Counted from the stretch's first letter, positions 21,138 to 32,600 are shown. The stretch: 64,000 nucleotides of DNA from Tridacna crocea (GCA_943736015.1 OX031071.1:33946619-34010618); one strand, 5' to 3'. Notes: generated by a model from the letters alone, not told the origin. Numbers and translations: made by a program.

Positions 21138-21169
21138 AAAACAACACATACTGGTGACCTGCTGTAAGG

Positions 21170-21175
21170 GTAAGT
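21170..21175 (+). other. Possible 3'-UTR splice donor
   Basis: GTAAGT follows the stop codon by about 32 bp. If used, the 3' UTR is spliced. No AATAAA is obvious immediately downstream. Confidence 0.25.
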
Positions 21176-21208
21176 CTATTTAACCTTGTACCACACTGTT
21201 TTGTGTTT

Positions 21209-21413
21209 TTAACCCTTTACTACACCATCCTGACTTTTAATGACCCTGAAGAAGAATTGTTTGGGAAACATTGTGGAAAAAGAAGAAAATGCTGGTTACC
21301 AGCATTTTCTTCTTTTTCCACAATGTTTCCTCCAATATCAAAGACAGAATTTATCATTTGAACATCATTTTACTTGCTTATCCAATTTTTTCCCTTTAAT
21401 AGTAAAGAGGTAA
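21209..21413 (+). mobile_element. TTAA hairpin MITE, GAAGAA subfamily
   Basis: Here the arms read GTGGAAAAAGAAGAAAATGC and GCATTTTCTTCTTTTTCCAC. Several substitutions from the reference are mirrored on the opposite arm, so pairing is perfect. The 3' flank has diverged. Confidence 0.8.
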
Positions 21414-21429
21414 CAATCGTGAGCCATAA

Positions 21430-21555
21430 GACTTGATAAAAACATTGTGGGTAAAGGAGAAATTGTTCTAACTAGCAATTTCTACTTTTCCCACAACGTT
21501 TTCTCCACATTCAAGGAAAAATCTTGTGATTTGAGCAACATTTAATAGGAGAAAT
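21430..21555. mobile_element. TTAA hairpin MITE fragment
   Basis: Hairpin AACATTGTGGGTAAAGGAG to CTACTTTTCCCACAACG around GTTCTAACTAGC. The outer ends are lost. Confidence 0.6.
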
Positions 21556-21588
21556 TGTAGAAATAGTATATTTGTTCAATTTTCAGCA

Positions 21589-21780
21589 AGGTGCTTTGTG
21601 GCTCAGTGGTAAAGTGTAGGACTTGTGACCTGGAGGTCCCAGGTTCAAGCCTCGCTAGCTACAATTTTTTTTTTTCACAGGGGTGTCCCCAACTCCCAGC
21701 AACGTTTATGTATTACTGCACATTGTGTAGATCAAGATCAGCCTGCACAGAACATAAAGTTTGATCCTAGATTTAAATAG
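21589..21780 (+). mobile_element. tRNA-derived SINE
   Basis: An A-box-like GTGGCTCAGTGGT and a B-box-like GGTTCAAGCC sit in tRNA spacing, followed by a T run and then a GATCAAGATCAGCCTGCACA motif. The acceptor arm is not complementary, so it is not a functional tRNA gene. Confidence 0.6.
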
Positions 21781-21799
21781 TTGTATAAAATAGAAATAT

Positions 21800-21862
21800 T
21801 TTGTCTGTTAATCAACTACAGTAGAAAAAAACATATACTGTTGACATGTTGTATGGATATGT
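21800..21862 (+). pseudogene. Duplicated 3' end of the TRIM-like gene
   Basis: About 60 bp around ATCAACTACAGTAGAAAA and the following untranslated sequence repeat 21108-21175 at roughly 80% identity, 0.7 kb downstream. Only the last codons are present. It is either the relic of a degraded tandem copy or a local duplication. Confidence 0.5.
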
Positions 21863-21909
21863 CTTTTTTCATCATCAATTGTTTACTGTAGTAGTAGCAG
21901 GAATGATAT

Positions 21910-22010
21910 TTAACCCTTTACTACACATTCCTGAATTTAATGACCCTGAGAAATAAGCCTTTTGAAAACATTGTGGAGAAAAGGAGAAAATGCCGGTAAC
22001 CAGCATTTTT
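21910..22010 (+). mobile_element. TTAA hairpin MITE, 5' half cut by a Helentron-like element
   Basis: The copy runs from TTAACCCTTTAC through GCCGGTAACCAGCATTTT, where AGCTCACCTGAGC begins at 22011. The second hairpin arm and the 3' half are not found beyond the insert. Confidence 0.75.
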
Positions 22011-23350
22011 AGCTCACCTGAGCACAACGTGCTCAAGGGGAGCTTTTAGGGTCACTGGGTGTCCATCGTGCGTCGTGCGTTGTGCGTCCTCAACAATTCT
22101 TTAAACGTCAACTCCTCCTAAACCGCTGGGCCAATTTGGACCAAACTTGGCAGGAATGTTCCTTGGGAGGTCCTCTTTAAAAATGTTCACAGAAGTTGAT
22201 TCCGTCAAAAACTCTGGTTGCCATGGCAACCAAATGGAATTTTTTAGCAAATTCTTTAAAAATCTTCTCCTCTGAAACCGCTGGTCGGATTTTGGAATTA
22301 TTTCACAGATATGTTCCTTGGGTGACCCTTTTCAAAAATTGTTCGTGAAATTTTGATCCGTCAAAAATTGTGGCTCTGGTGAATGGGGGCTACTTGCACT
22401 ATACAGAAATCAAGGAATTCTTTAAAAATCTTCTCCTCTGAAAGCGCTGGTCGGATTTTGAAATATCTTCACAGATATGTTCCTTGGGTGACCCTTTTCA
22501 AAAACTGTTTGTGAAATTTTGATCCGTCAAAAAATGTGGCTCTGGTGAATGGGGGCTACTTGCACTATACAGAAGTTAAGGAATTCTTAAAAAATCTTCT
22601 TCTCTGAAACTGCTGGTCAGATTTTGAAATAATTTCACAGAGTTGTTCCTTGGGTGACCCTTTTCAAAAAGTGTTCGCGAAATTTTGATTGGTGAAGAAA
22701 CATGGCTCTGGTGAATGGGGACTACTTGCACTATAGGGAAATGAGGAAATTCTTAAAAATTTTTCTTCTCTGAAACCGCTTGTCAGATTTTGAAATAATT
22801 TCTCAGGGATGTTCCTTGGGTTACCCTTTTCAAAAAGTGTGTGCGAAATTTTGATTGGTCAAGAAACATGGCTCTGGTGAATGGGGGCTACTTGCACTAT
22901 AGGGAAATGAAGACATTTTTAAAAATTATTCTTCTCTGAAACGGCTGGACAGATTTTGAAATGATTTCACAGAGATGATCCTTGGGTGACCCTTTTCAAA
23001 AATTGTTCACAAAATTTTGATCCGTCAAGAAACAAGGCTCTGGTGAATGGGGGCTACTTGCACTATATGGAAATGAAGAAATTCCTGAAAATTCTTCTTC
23101 TCTGAAACCCCTAGTCAGATTTTAAAATAATTTGACAGAGATGTTCCTTGGGTGATCCTTGCTCTTGTGAATGGGGGCTACTTGCACTATATGGACATGA
23201 TGAAATTCTATGGACATGATGAAATTCTTGAAAATTCTCTTTCTCTGAAACCCCTGGTCAGATTTTAAAAGAAATTTTCCGAAATGTTCCTTGGGTGACC
23301 CTTTTCAAAACTTGTTTGTAAATTTTGATCCATCAAGACGGCTTTCAATT
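22011..23350 (+). mobile_element. Helentron-like non-autonomous element with 166-bp tandem core
   Basis: It begins AGCTCACCTGAGC followed by the small hairpin GAGCACAACGTGCTC. After a unique head, the word GTTCCTTGGG (one copy GATCCTTGGG) recurs at 22158, 22313, 22479, 22645, 22811, 22977, 23143 and 23285. That is an exact 166-bp period through the middle. The 3' terminus (GGCC hairpin, CTCTTGTT) is missing, so this copy is 3'-truncated. It is non-coding. Bivalve elements with a tandem core of about 160 bp (pearl-type) are known Helitron relatives. Confidence 0.7.
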
Positions 23351-23363
23351 GTCTGTTTTTCAA

Positions 23364-23462
23364 TTAAGTCTTTACTGAACGACAAACTTTAAGGCTTGTT
23401 CAAATAGAAAGCATTTGCAGACTACAAATAAAAGTGACTGAAAAATTGAAACCTGAGTTTAG
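23364..23462 (-). mobile_element. TTAA hairpin MITE end fragment
   Basis: It starts TTAAGTCTTTACTGAACGAC and runs to about the start of the hairpin arm, which is absent. Confidence 0.6.
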
Positions 23463-23475
23463 AGGGGTATAATGA

Positions 23476-23650
23476 TGCTTAAATTCCCTAACATAATGTT
23501 ATTATTTTCCATAATTTCCTCTTCGGACACTATATTTGAAGCTGCATATGTGTATTTCCGGTATATAAATGAGCGAGTTGCTCATGTAAAAACAGATCTT
23601 GTTTCCTGTCGGCGTCGACCTGGGCTGTACTGAATCACTAATTTCTCTTG
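23476..23650 (+). repeat. Low-copy interspersed repeat, copy 2
   Basis: Matches 3650-3840 (GCTTAAATTCCCTA, TTTCCATAAT, TCTTCGGACAC, GTCGACCTGGGC). It is joined directly to a TTAA-element fragment on its right. Confidence 0.5.
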
Positions 23651-23763
23651 GTTACCAGCATTTTCTCCTTTTCCCACAATGTTTTCAAAAAGCTTTTTTC
23701 TCATATTCATTTTGTCATCTTCAAATGCTTTCAATTTGGACAATCCCAAAATGTTGTCACTTG
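23648..23763 (+). mobile_element. TTAA hairpin MITE fragment next to the helicase
   Basis: The right arm and 3' flank (CCAGCATTTTCTCC through GTTGTCACTTGG) lack a proper terminus. It abuts the inverted helicase fragment. Confidence 0.6.
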
Positions 23764-23789
23764 GAAACATTGACTGTCTTATAGTTGAC
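23764..23789 (+). pseudogene. Inverted fragment of the helicase Walker B region
   Basis: On the plus strand, AACATTGACTGTCTTATAG would encode NIDCLIVD. The reverse complement of 24222-24248 inside the helicase frame is nearly the same sequence and encodes the same peptide. It sits in opposite orientation right at the broken 3' end of the helicase frame. Confidence 0.6.
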
Positions 23790-24585
23790 CCCCAATATCA
23801 GTCGACACAAACTCATGCACATCACCAGGATGCTTCAAAAGGCATGATCTATTATAGTCATCAACTAAATTGTTGTTTGAAAACAACTTCACATCATCTT
23901 TCCCAGGAGCTAATGGTCGATTTAGGCTGAGAATGAAATTCACAGTGTCATCACTTAATTGTCCAGTAAAAAGTTCATTAATTGACTTAATCAATACAGG
24001 TTCCTCTGTTCTGAGTATTTGGGTAAGTTTGATTTTGTGTGGAAACACTCTATCAAATTCATGAGCCTGAAAACAGTACTCTCCAAAATCCATGTATAAA
24101 TGATTGGAAACTGGTGGCAATTGTAAAAAGTCACCACACCAAATCAGTTGTATAGGGGTTTGGCTTCTTGAACATACATTAAGTATGCTTTCAAATGCCC
24201 GTTTACTGATCATTGAACACTCATCAACGATAAGACAGTCAATGTTCCTCAAGTTTCTATCAACAGAACTGTAAGCTGGATTTTCCTTATGCACCGAGTT
24301 AATTTTGTCTGGCTCAAATCGTCCATAACACAGACCAAGGAAACTGTGTACTGTGCTGGCGTCTTGAAAATTGTGGCATGCAGTTCCTGTTGAACAGCAT
24401 ATTTTGACAGATTTTCCTATTGTTGATAACCTTTCTTTTATTTGTTTTTGGAGATGCGTTTTTTCCGTTCCTGCTGTGCCTATGATCAGCAGGTTATGAC
24501 CAGCGATTGCGATGGCTTTTTCCTGAACCGAATGCATGTTTTCGTTGAACAGGAACCACGTGTGTTCGCTTAACACGAAACACAT
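23779..24585 (-). pseudogene. PIF1-like DNA helicase, truncated
   Basis: 268 codons. Visible superfamily 1B motifs are Walker A at residues 36-43 (GTAGTEKT, where the expected GKT glycine at 41 is Glu), Walker B with CLIVDEC (117-123), motif III WCGDFLQLPPV (149-159), then CFQAHEF and LTQILR. Motifs V and VI are absent because the frame stops where an inverted fragment begins. Full PIF1 helicases unwind DNA 5' to 3' and are usually over 500 residues. GDFLQLPPV is PIF1-like rather than Helitron-like. I call it a pseudogene because of the truncation and the Walker A change. A terminal exon of a larger gene is possible but less likely. Met17 is an alternative start. Confidence 0.75.
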
Positions 24586-24603
24586 GTGTTTGTTTATAAA
24601 TTT

Positions 24604-24915
24604 CTACTGGTTCTCAATTTCAGGCTGACCACCAACAGAAGGAAACGATAAGCCAGGAACCAAAATCTGACCAATTAAATGCTTCGATACATTTTGATCA
24701 CGTGACAACAATGATGGCTGCTTGCTTAAAATTTGAATGAATCGATCAAACATCGGACGATTTGGGGCTGTATTCTTCGTGTTATTATTAAACAACAAAG
24801 GTTGTTTAAAGATATTTACTTGTTTTATCAAACTGATAAGTATTTTGGCCATGATCTTGTACAGAATAGTAGATTTACTCTTACAAGCATACTGAACGAA
24901 CGCGTGTCGGACCAA
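24604..24915 (-). CDS. Possible upstream frame of the helicase locus
   Basis: A 103-codon frame of mixed composition ends just upstream of the helicase frame on the same strand, 18 bp apart. It may be the remains of the helicase N-terminal region or a first exon, or chance. No domain is recognised. Confidence 0.2.
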   Translation of the reverse strand: MVRHAFVQYACKSKSTILYKIMAKILISLIKQVNIFKQPLLFNNNTKNTAPNRPMFDRFIQILSKQPSLLSRDQNVSKHLIGQILVPGLSFPSVGGQPEIENQ

Positions 24916-25377
24916 ACAATTTTGACTTGTTTGTCGAGATTCCAGCTTCTATAGCACAAACCATTGAACGTTTAGTCATAAAACCACGTTATTTTTCGCT
25001 AGAAAAATGTGTAATGAGCTAGATAAAACAGACCTTGTGTGATTATCTGTAAAATTGACGAAATAACTTGTGTTTTAGTGATGACTAGTAGACTTTGCCG
25101 ATAATGTCAGTTGCATCCCTTGTATTATATATACATGTAAAACATAACAAACGTTAAAAATCCCTGTGGTTTTAACATGTCACCCACGACAACAGCTCAC
25201 CTTTGCAGTAAGTGTGGACATAGATCAGCTAACGCATTTGCATTGCCAGAGCTTTCCACACTTCCTGGGAGTTTATACGAAGCATGGATTTGAGGAGATA
25301 TTATTCGTTATGATCGATTTCGCGTTTAACTCATTATCTGGTGTGAATTTTGATGAAACTTTATAGAAATGATCCTG
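24916..25377. other. Unassigned DNA
   Basis: No repeat or gene evidence. Some sequence near the right end may belong to the degraded 5' part of the next element. Confidence 0.35.
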
Positions 25378-25384
25378 GCATAGT

Positions 25385-26868
25385 TTTCTTCAGAATTTCT
25401 TGAATGTGATTCCTTCAAGACCTGTCGCTGTCATGGCAAAACAGCTGAAAAGAATATTGAAAATCTTTGAAAAACCTTCAGGTTTGAAACCATAAGGATT
25501 TGGGCTACTAAATTTGGCATGTAGCTTTATCTGGTAGACCTCTTCCAAGTTCATTCAATTATTAGCCCTGGGATCAAAACTGATCCAGTCCCAGGGACAC
25601 CCTGGGGGCTTATACAGAAACAACTTTAAAATCCTTCTGGTATCTAGCCATAAGGCGTTGGGTTACAAATTTGACTTGTAGCTTTATCTAATAAAGACTG
25701 CACAAATTATAGCCCTGGGGTCAAATTTAGCCCCGCCCTGGGGGGTCAGAAGTTTTATATGGGTTCTCGTATCTAGCCATCAGGCCTGAGGATACCATAC
25801 TTGGCATGTAGCTTTATGTAGTGGATGTCTACCAAAGGGGCCCAATTTATAGCCTTTAGGTCTAATTTGGCCCAGTCCCAGAGGTCACAAGTTTTACATG
25901 GGTTTGTGCATCTTCGCGAGCCAAGTTTACGATCACTACGTGGATCTTACCTTGGCTGATTGAGCCCGATTTCGAGATTCCTGTGATGCGCCCTCTATTA
26001 GATGCGGGTTTTTACTCCCCTTTACACCATGTTTCTAAAAGCAAATGAAATATCGTTTTACAAACCGCTTACGAATACACATGAAGCGATAAGCAGACGT
26101 CCACGTGGGTTTCCATGTTTTACCTATTATTCGAAAGGTAGAGACCGTGTTCTATTTTTATCAAAGATGAAATATTAAGAGCGATTTTATTCGATGCAGC
26201 TAGAGCTGGCTGCATCCAATGAAAAGGTGTATCGGGGGGGTTGTAAAAATCAAGCTCAATCCGCCAAGGTAAGATCCACGTAGTGATCGTAAACTTGGCT
26301 GGCGAAGATGGGGTTTGTGCAGGGGACACTTCAAAAATCCAATTTTATTTGCATGAAGCCTACGGCTACCAAATTTTACATGTAGCTTTGTCTGGTGGAC
26401 ATCTACCAGGAGGACTCAGATTATGGTCATGGGGTCAAGTTTGTTCATACACCAGGGTCACAAATTTTACATTGGCATTCATTGCGAAAACGTTATAAAT
26501 CTTCACCTCGCTAGCCATAAGGCCTACGACTACCGAAATTAGCCCTGATCAGGACCCTTATGTTTTACAGGGTCTTTTATTGAGGAAGATTTAAAAATCT
26601 TTATGTTTATAACCACCCATTCAAAACGTGCATTATTTGGTCTGGGGTTTTATCTTGTGGACGTCCACCAGGATTCAAATTATTATAGATTTGTGGTAAA
26701 AGAAGCGTTGCCCTGGGGTCATAACTTTCTCAAGGGGTTTTATAGAAAAAAAAATATTTATGTCTTTCAGTTTGAAACCAATTTACCAAGTATTGTAATG
26801 TTTGGCTAGTAGTCTTTTTACTTATTAACCAGTGGAGCGATACAGGGCTATCACGGTCCTCTTGTTTT
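25385..26868 (+). mobile_element. Helentron-like element, 5'-degraded, interrupted by a MULE MITE
   Basis: It ends GGAGCGATACAGGGC...CTCTTGTTT, the family 3' end. The body has monomers with GTAGCTTTAT (25521, 25678, 25808 and, beyond the insert, GTAGCTTTG at 26382), each with CTGGGGTCA-like and CACAAGTTTTA-like words. Spacing is irregular (130-157 bp). No 5' GCTCACCTGAGC is seen. Confidence 0.6.
25909..26310. mobile_element. Mutator-like MITE with 9-bp target duplication
   Basis: 402 bp. The inverted termini are about 60 bp long with few mismatches, starting CATCTTCGC and sharing CCAAGTTTACGATCACTACG. It is flanked by GGGTTTGTG on both sides (25900-25908 and 26311-26319). Long termini and a 9-bp duplication are typical of Mutator-like elements. 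It has no coding capacity. It lies inside a tandem monomer of the surrounding element and is therefore younger. Confidence 0.8.
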
Positions 26869-27746
26869 CAACACTATTGCCATTTTTCAACACACTGTAC
26901 CTGGTAAGATGGGAAAAAGAGATAGGATTCATTCAACTTGGACCGTAATGATTATGAGGTAATAAACAATGTTTGTGAAAGATTCAGAATAAAATCAGTT
27001 AATACAACTCTGAAATGAAAATGAATGCAGATTCGGGACTAGAAATATGCCAGATATTTACAAAGTGATTATGTTATCTAGTACACTTCACCATTTCCAA
27101 ATATATGGAAAAATCTGATATATATTTGTAAACAGAAATCAAGCAATCAAGAAACAAGACCTTGATATCAATTATGCCAAAATCATTAAATCAGAGTCAT
27201 ATTATTCTGCATTAGAATGCATATTCTATGCAGTCTGATCTTGACCTACACAGTCAGCTAAAGTGTCCATAAATGGTCTCTAGCACTGCAAGGGTTACTT
27301 AAAAACGCAAAATATTGAATTTGAGAGATTTAACCACTGCAAACAATTTTTGAATGGTCTCTACGTGATAAGAGTTACAATAATTTATTTTAAATCTGTA
27401 AACTTGTTAAATTTGTAAAAGTTGTAGACTATTTTTGAAAAGTTTCTGTATATTGTGCTGCTGTATTAGAATTTAATCTGTTGATTTTTAAAAGCACTGA
27501 CGGAAAAGATGTACAGAAATGATAGTCATATTAAATCGTAGAGAATAATGTGTCGTGGGTAATGGAGCGGTTGCTCATTATGAGTGATGCCTACTTCTCC
27601 TTAAATGTTTTCCAGGACAATAGTTACTGATACATCTTTGTGTTGGACTTTATTTATTTGTTGATTTAATACAAATTAAAAAAAAAAAAGATTGAAAAAA
27701 ATGTTTCAGATGAGTAAGATAAGGATTGTAAAAGAGAAAAAAGGGC
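26869..27746. other. Unassigned AT-rich DNA
   Basis: One GATC-type palindromic motif near 27231 (GCAGTCTGATCTTGACCTAC). Otherwise no gene or repeat is recognised. Confidence 0.4.
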
Positions 27747-27955
27747 TTAACCCCTGTGCCACACAATTCCGACTTTCAACAAGTCTTTCAAGAACATTGT
27801 GAGAAGAAGAGAACATGCTGATAACAGTATTTTCTCCTTTTGTCCACAATCTTTCCTTCTCAAGCAAAGAAAATGTCCTTCATTTTAGCCACAGAAATTT
27901 TCATCTGCAAATGTTTTCAACTTGTATGGGTCTAAAGTTTTGTTATGTGGGAAAA
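27747..27955 (+). mobile_element. TTAA hairpin MITE, diverged
   Basis: It starts TTAACCCCTGTGCCACAC. The hairpin is degraded (GAGAAGAAGAGAACATGC to CTCCTTTTGTCCAC), and the right end is decayed. Confidence 0.65.
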
Positions 27956-28107
27956 ATTGTGAAAAAAATCATGTGTATATACATGTGTTATTTACAAGTA
28001 ATAGCCACACCCATTTATGTATTTTTGTTTTTTCATTTAGAACAAGAGAGAAATAAGAGAAGACTTTTATTTGTATAGTTATAGTTACTAGAAAGAGTAG
28101 ATATGAC

Positions 28108-28336
28108 TTAACTCATTACCAAACAACAATGTTTTAGGCTTGTTCAAATTGAAAGTATTTGCAGATGACAAAATGAAAGTTCTGTAACTTTGAAATTTGT
28201 TTTGTGAAGGGTAGAAAACATTGTGGAAAAAGGAGAAAATGCTGGTTATCAGCATTTTGTCCTTTTCTCACAAAGTTTTCTAGATGCTTCTTTTTAAGGT
28301 TCATCAAAATTAACATTTGTGTGGTAATGGGATAAA
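28108..28336 (-). mobile_element. TTAA hairpin MITE
   Basis: TTAACTCATTACCAAACAAC comes first. The hairpin is centred on GCTGGTTATCAGC with a few mismatches. The right end is GGTAATGGGATAA. Confidence 0.75.
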
Positions 28337-28354
28337 AGTAATGATAGTGATAGT

Positions 28355-29303
28355 GTCTGTCAAGGAAAAACAATTTAAAAACTCTTGTTGCCATGGTGAC
28401 AAAACTGAAAAATATTGAGAATCTTTGAAAATCTTCTTGCCAGAAATTATAAGTACTAAGGCTACCCAATTTAGCATGTAGCTTTATCTGGTGGACCTCT
28501 TCCAAGTTTCTTCAAATGATAGGCCTGGGGTCAAAATTGGCATCACCCTGGGAGTCACAAGTTTTATATGGGCTTATATAGCGAAAAATCCCTATGGTAC
28601 CTAGCCATAGGGCTTAGGGCCACCAAATGGCATGTATCTTTTATCAGGTCGGTATCTACCAAGAATGCCCAAAGTAATAGCTCTGAACTCAAATTGTGCC
28701 TGGCCCCGGGGGTCACAATTTTTAGATGGGCTTATATAGGAAACACTTTAAAAATCTTCTATTACGTAGCAATAGGGCCTAGAGTTACCAAATCTGGCAT
28801 GTAGCTTTATCTAGCAGGTGAAATCAAATTTGGCCCCACCCCAGGGGGCCACAAGTTTTACATGGGCTTATATTGAGAAAACTTTAAAGAGCTCCTTGTA
28901 CCTACCCATAAGTCCTAAGACTACCAAATTTTGCATGTAGCTTTATCTAGTGGGCCTCTACCAAGAGGGCCTAAATGAAAGTATTGGGGTCAAGTTTGTC
29001 CCGACAGCAGGGCCTTTTATTGGGGAACCTTTGAAGATCTTCTTGTTTATAACTACACATTCTAGACCTGTATTATTTGGTATGGGCCTTTATCCTGAAG
29101 ACCTCCGACAGGATTCAAGTAACTATAGTTTTATGTTAAAAAATGGCTTTGCCTGGGGGTCATAACTCTCTCAAATTTTATAGAAAAAAATCAGTATGTC
29201 TTCAAATTTGAAACAAATTGGTCAAAAATTGTAATGTTTTGTTTGTGGTGTTATTATTTATTAGCCATTGGAGCGATACAGGGCCATCGTGGCCCTCTTG
29301 TTA
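28355..29303 (+). mobile_element. Helentron-like element, 5'-truncated
   Basis: Monomers with GTAGCTTTATCT and CTGGGGTCA-like words, ending GGAGCGATACAGGGCCA...GTGGCCCTCTTGTT with a perfect AGGGCCA/TGGCCCT hairpin. It is related in sequence to 25385-26868. Confidence 0.6.
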
Positions 29304-29350
29304 CTTTACTAATATATATTTCTTTCAATAAAAATGTCTATCTATGATAT

Positions 29351-29581
29351 TTAACTGTTAAAAAAAAGTCTTAATGACAATTTTGGAAATACCTGAAAAA
29401 AAGATAAAGAAGCGCGTCAAAAAGGAGTAAAATGCTGGTTACCAGCAGTTTCTCCTTTTTCCTTAATGTTTCCTACCTTACGAATTTCCAAAATTCAGGC
29501 TACATGTAACTTTTAATTTGTCATCTGCAAATGTTTTCAGTGTGAGCAAGGCTAAGATTTTGTCTTTTAGTAAAGAGTTAA
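29351..29581 (+). mobile_element. TTAA hairpin MITE
   Basis: The 5' part is diverged. The hairpin GGAGTAAAATGCTGGTTACC and the 3' end TTTTAGTAAAGAGTTAA are clear. Confidence 0.65.
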
Positions 29582-29659
29582 TTTAACAAAACAAACCAAT
29601 ATAATTATGTAGTATCCATGTAAGATATTGATCTTATTACACTTGCATTATCGTTTTGC

Positions 29660-32600
29660 ATTACCTGAGCACGAATTGCTCAAGGTGAACTTTTGAGATC
29701 GCCCAATGTCCGTTGTATACCGCCCACGATCTCTTTAAACGTCTTCTCCACCTTAGCTGCTGGACCAGTCTTGATGACACTTGGCAGGGATGTTCCTTGG
29801 GTGAAACTCTTTTAAAGTTGTTCAATAGATTTGATTCCACCCATAACTCCGGTTGCTATGGCAACCAAAAGGGAAAAAAATCATAATATTAAAAAATATT
29901 ATTTTCTAAAACTAGAAGGCGAAGAGCTTTGATATTTGGAATGAAGCATTCTAGTGGACCTCTACCAAAACTGTTTATATGATGCCCCTGAGGTCAAAAC
30001 TGGCCCCGCCCCTGGAGCCACTTGTTCGAAACATAGGAACAAAGATGGAAAATCTAAAAAAAATACTCTGCAACTGGAAGGCTTAGAGCTTTGATCTTTT
30101 GTATGTAGCATCTCCTAATGGACCTCTACTAAGTTAGTTCATTCGATGCCCCTGGGATCCAAACTGGCCCTGTCCCGGGAGACACAAGTTTGAACATAGG
30201 AACAAAAATGAAAACTTTAAAATTCCTCTTCTTTGAAACTAGAAGGTGTAGGGCTTTGATATTTGGTATGTAGCACCTCCTAGTAGACCTCTACAAAATT
30301 TGTTCATAAGATTTCCCTGGGCTCAGAACTGGTCCAGTCCCGGGGGTCATAATTTCGAAATATTTGAACAAAAAAGAAAAACCTCAAAAGTCTTCTTGTC
30401 TGAAACTAAAAAGAGTAGTGCTTTTATATTTTTTCATACTTGGTATTTAGCATCTCCTAGTATACCTCTACCAAGTTTGTTCATACAATGCCCCTGGAGT
30501 CTAAACTGGCCCCACCCCAGGAGTCATAAATTTGAATATGGGAACACGAAAGGAACACTTTTAAAATTCTTCTTCTGTGAAACTAAATGGTGTAGAGCTT
30601 AGATATGTAGTATGTAGCATCTCCTACTTGACTTTTACCAAATTTATTCATAAGATGCCCCTGGGGTCAAAACTCACCCCACTCCGGGGCGGTCACAAGT
30701 TCAAACACAGGAACTTACGAGAACCTTGAAATTCTTCTTCTCTGAAACTAGACCGCGTAGAGCCTTAAAATTTGGTATAACGCATCTCCTAGTGGACCTA
30801 TAAAGAGATTGCTCATATGATGCCCCTTGGGTGAAACTGGCCCCCGCCCCGGAGGTCACAAGTTCGAAACATAGGAACTTAAAATGAAAACTTTAAAAAT
30901 CTTCCCTGAAACAAGAAGGCATAGAGCTTTGATAATTGGTATGTAGTGTCTGCTAGTGGACCTCTTCCAAGTTTGTTCATATGATGCCCCAGGGGTCAAA
31001 ACTGGCCCTGACCTAGGGGTCACAAGTTCAAAACATAGAAACAAAGAAGGGAATCTTTGATTTTTTTCTTCTCTGAAACTAAACGGCACAGAGCTTTGAT
31101 ATTTTATATGTTGTATCACCTAGTGGACCTTTACAAAGTTTGTTTATATGATGCTCCCGGGGTCAAAACTGGCCCCGCATCAGAGGTCAAAAGTTCGAAA
31201 CATAGGAACTTAAAAGGAAAACTTTAAAATTCTTCTCTGGAAGAAGAAGGCATAGAGCTTTGATATTTGGTATGTAGTGTTCATATGATGCTCCTGGGGT
31301 CAATACTGGCCCCGCACCAGAGGTCACAAGTTCAAAACATACGAACTTAAAAGGAAAACTTTAAAATTCTTCTCTGAAACAAGAAGGCATAGAGCTGTGC
31401 TATTTGGTATTGTAATGTTTCCCAGTGGACCTCTACCAAGTTTGTTCATATGATGCCCTGGGATCTAAACTGGCTCCGCCCCGGGGATCACAATTTGAAT
31501 ATGGGAACAAAAAAGGAAAACTTTAAATTTTTTTTCTTTTCTGGAACTAGAAGGCGTAGACCTTTGATATTTTGTATGTTGCATCTCCTGGTGGACCTCT
31601 ACCACGTTTGTTCATTTCATGGGCCTTGAGCCACAACTGGCCCCGCCTCTGGGGTTCACAAATTCAAACAAAGTAAGAAAACTTTTATTTTTTTTCTGAA
31701 GCTGGAAAGCATAGCTTTGATATTTGGTATGTTGTGAAGTTTCTAAATTTGATTGGCCACATCAGCACAACATGTTTAGTGAGTTCAAAATTGAGTCTTA
31801 AACTAGGTCACCAGGTTAATTAAAAGAAATACCTTGTGGGCACTCTAGAGGCCATATGTTTTGCTCAATTAACTTGAAAATTGGTCTCAATATTTGTCTT
31901 GATAGACACTCACCGGATTCTGAATTTGTGTCAACTGGGGCCATAAGCTAGGTCACTGGGAAAAATTGAAGAAATTTAAATCTAGAGCACTCTAGAGGCC
32001 ACAATATGTCCTTTTGACTTAAGAAGTGGGTAAAATATTTGTCTTGATATAATCTAACATGAGTTCAAAATTTGGTCACCTGAGTTCATAATCTAGGTCA
32101 CTAGGTCAAATGAAAGAAATACCTTTCACACTTTAGTGGCCACATTTCTTACCCAACTGACTTGAAAATTGGTCAGGATGGTTGTCTTTATAAAATAAAT
32201 GTAAAATTGGGTCACCTGCGGTCATAAACTAGGTCACAAAGTGAAATTAAATAAATACCTTGTGGGCACTTTAGATGCCACATTTTTCGCTCAAATGACC
32301 TTATATTTGTTCAGAATGTTCGTCTGGATGAAATCAGATATGAGTTTGGATTTGGCTCAACTAGGGTCATAAACTAGGTTATTATGTTAAATGAAAGAAA
32401 TGTCTTGTGGGCACTCTAGAGGCCACATTGTTTGCTCAATTAATATTGAAAATTGGTCTGAGTATTGGTCTTGATAAAATTTCACAAGAGTTTGAATTTG
32501 GGTTAACTGGGGTCTTAAACAGTTAGCAGGTCAATTTAAAGAAATATCTCTGTGCACTCTTGGGGCCATATTTATTGTTCATTTGATTTAAGAATTAAGT

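Noticed and set aside
21589..21661. Functional tRNA gene
   Set aside because: The A and B boxes are present, but the acceptor arm does not pair and the region continues as a SINE-like repeat.
23779..24585. PIF1-like frame as the helicase of a Helitron/Helentron
   Set aside because: Motif III is GDFLQLPPV with the CFQ follow-up typical of PIF1 proper. Helitron helicases usually have GDFRQ. No Rep domain is nearby.
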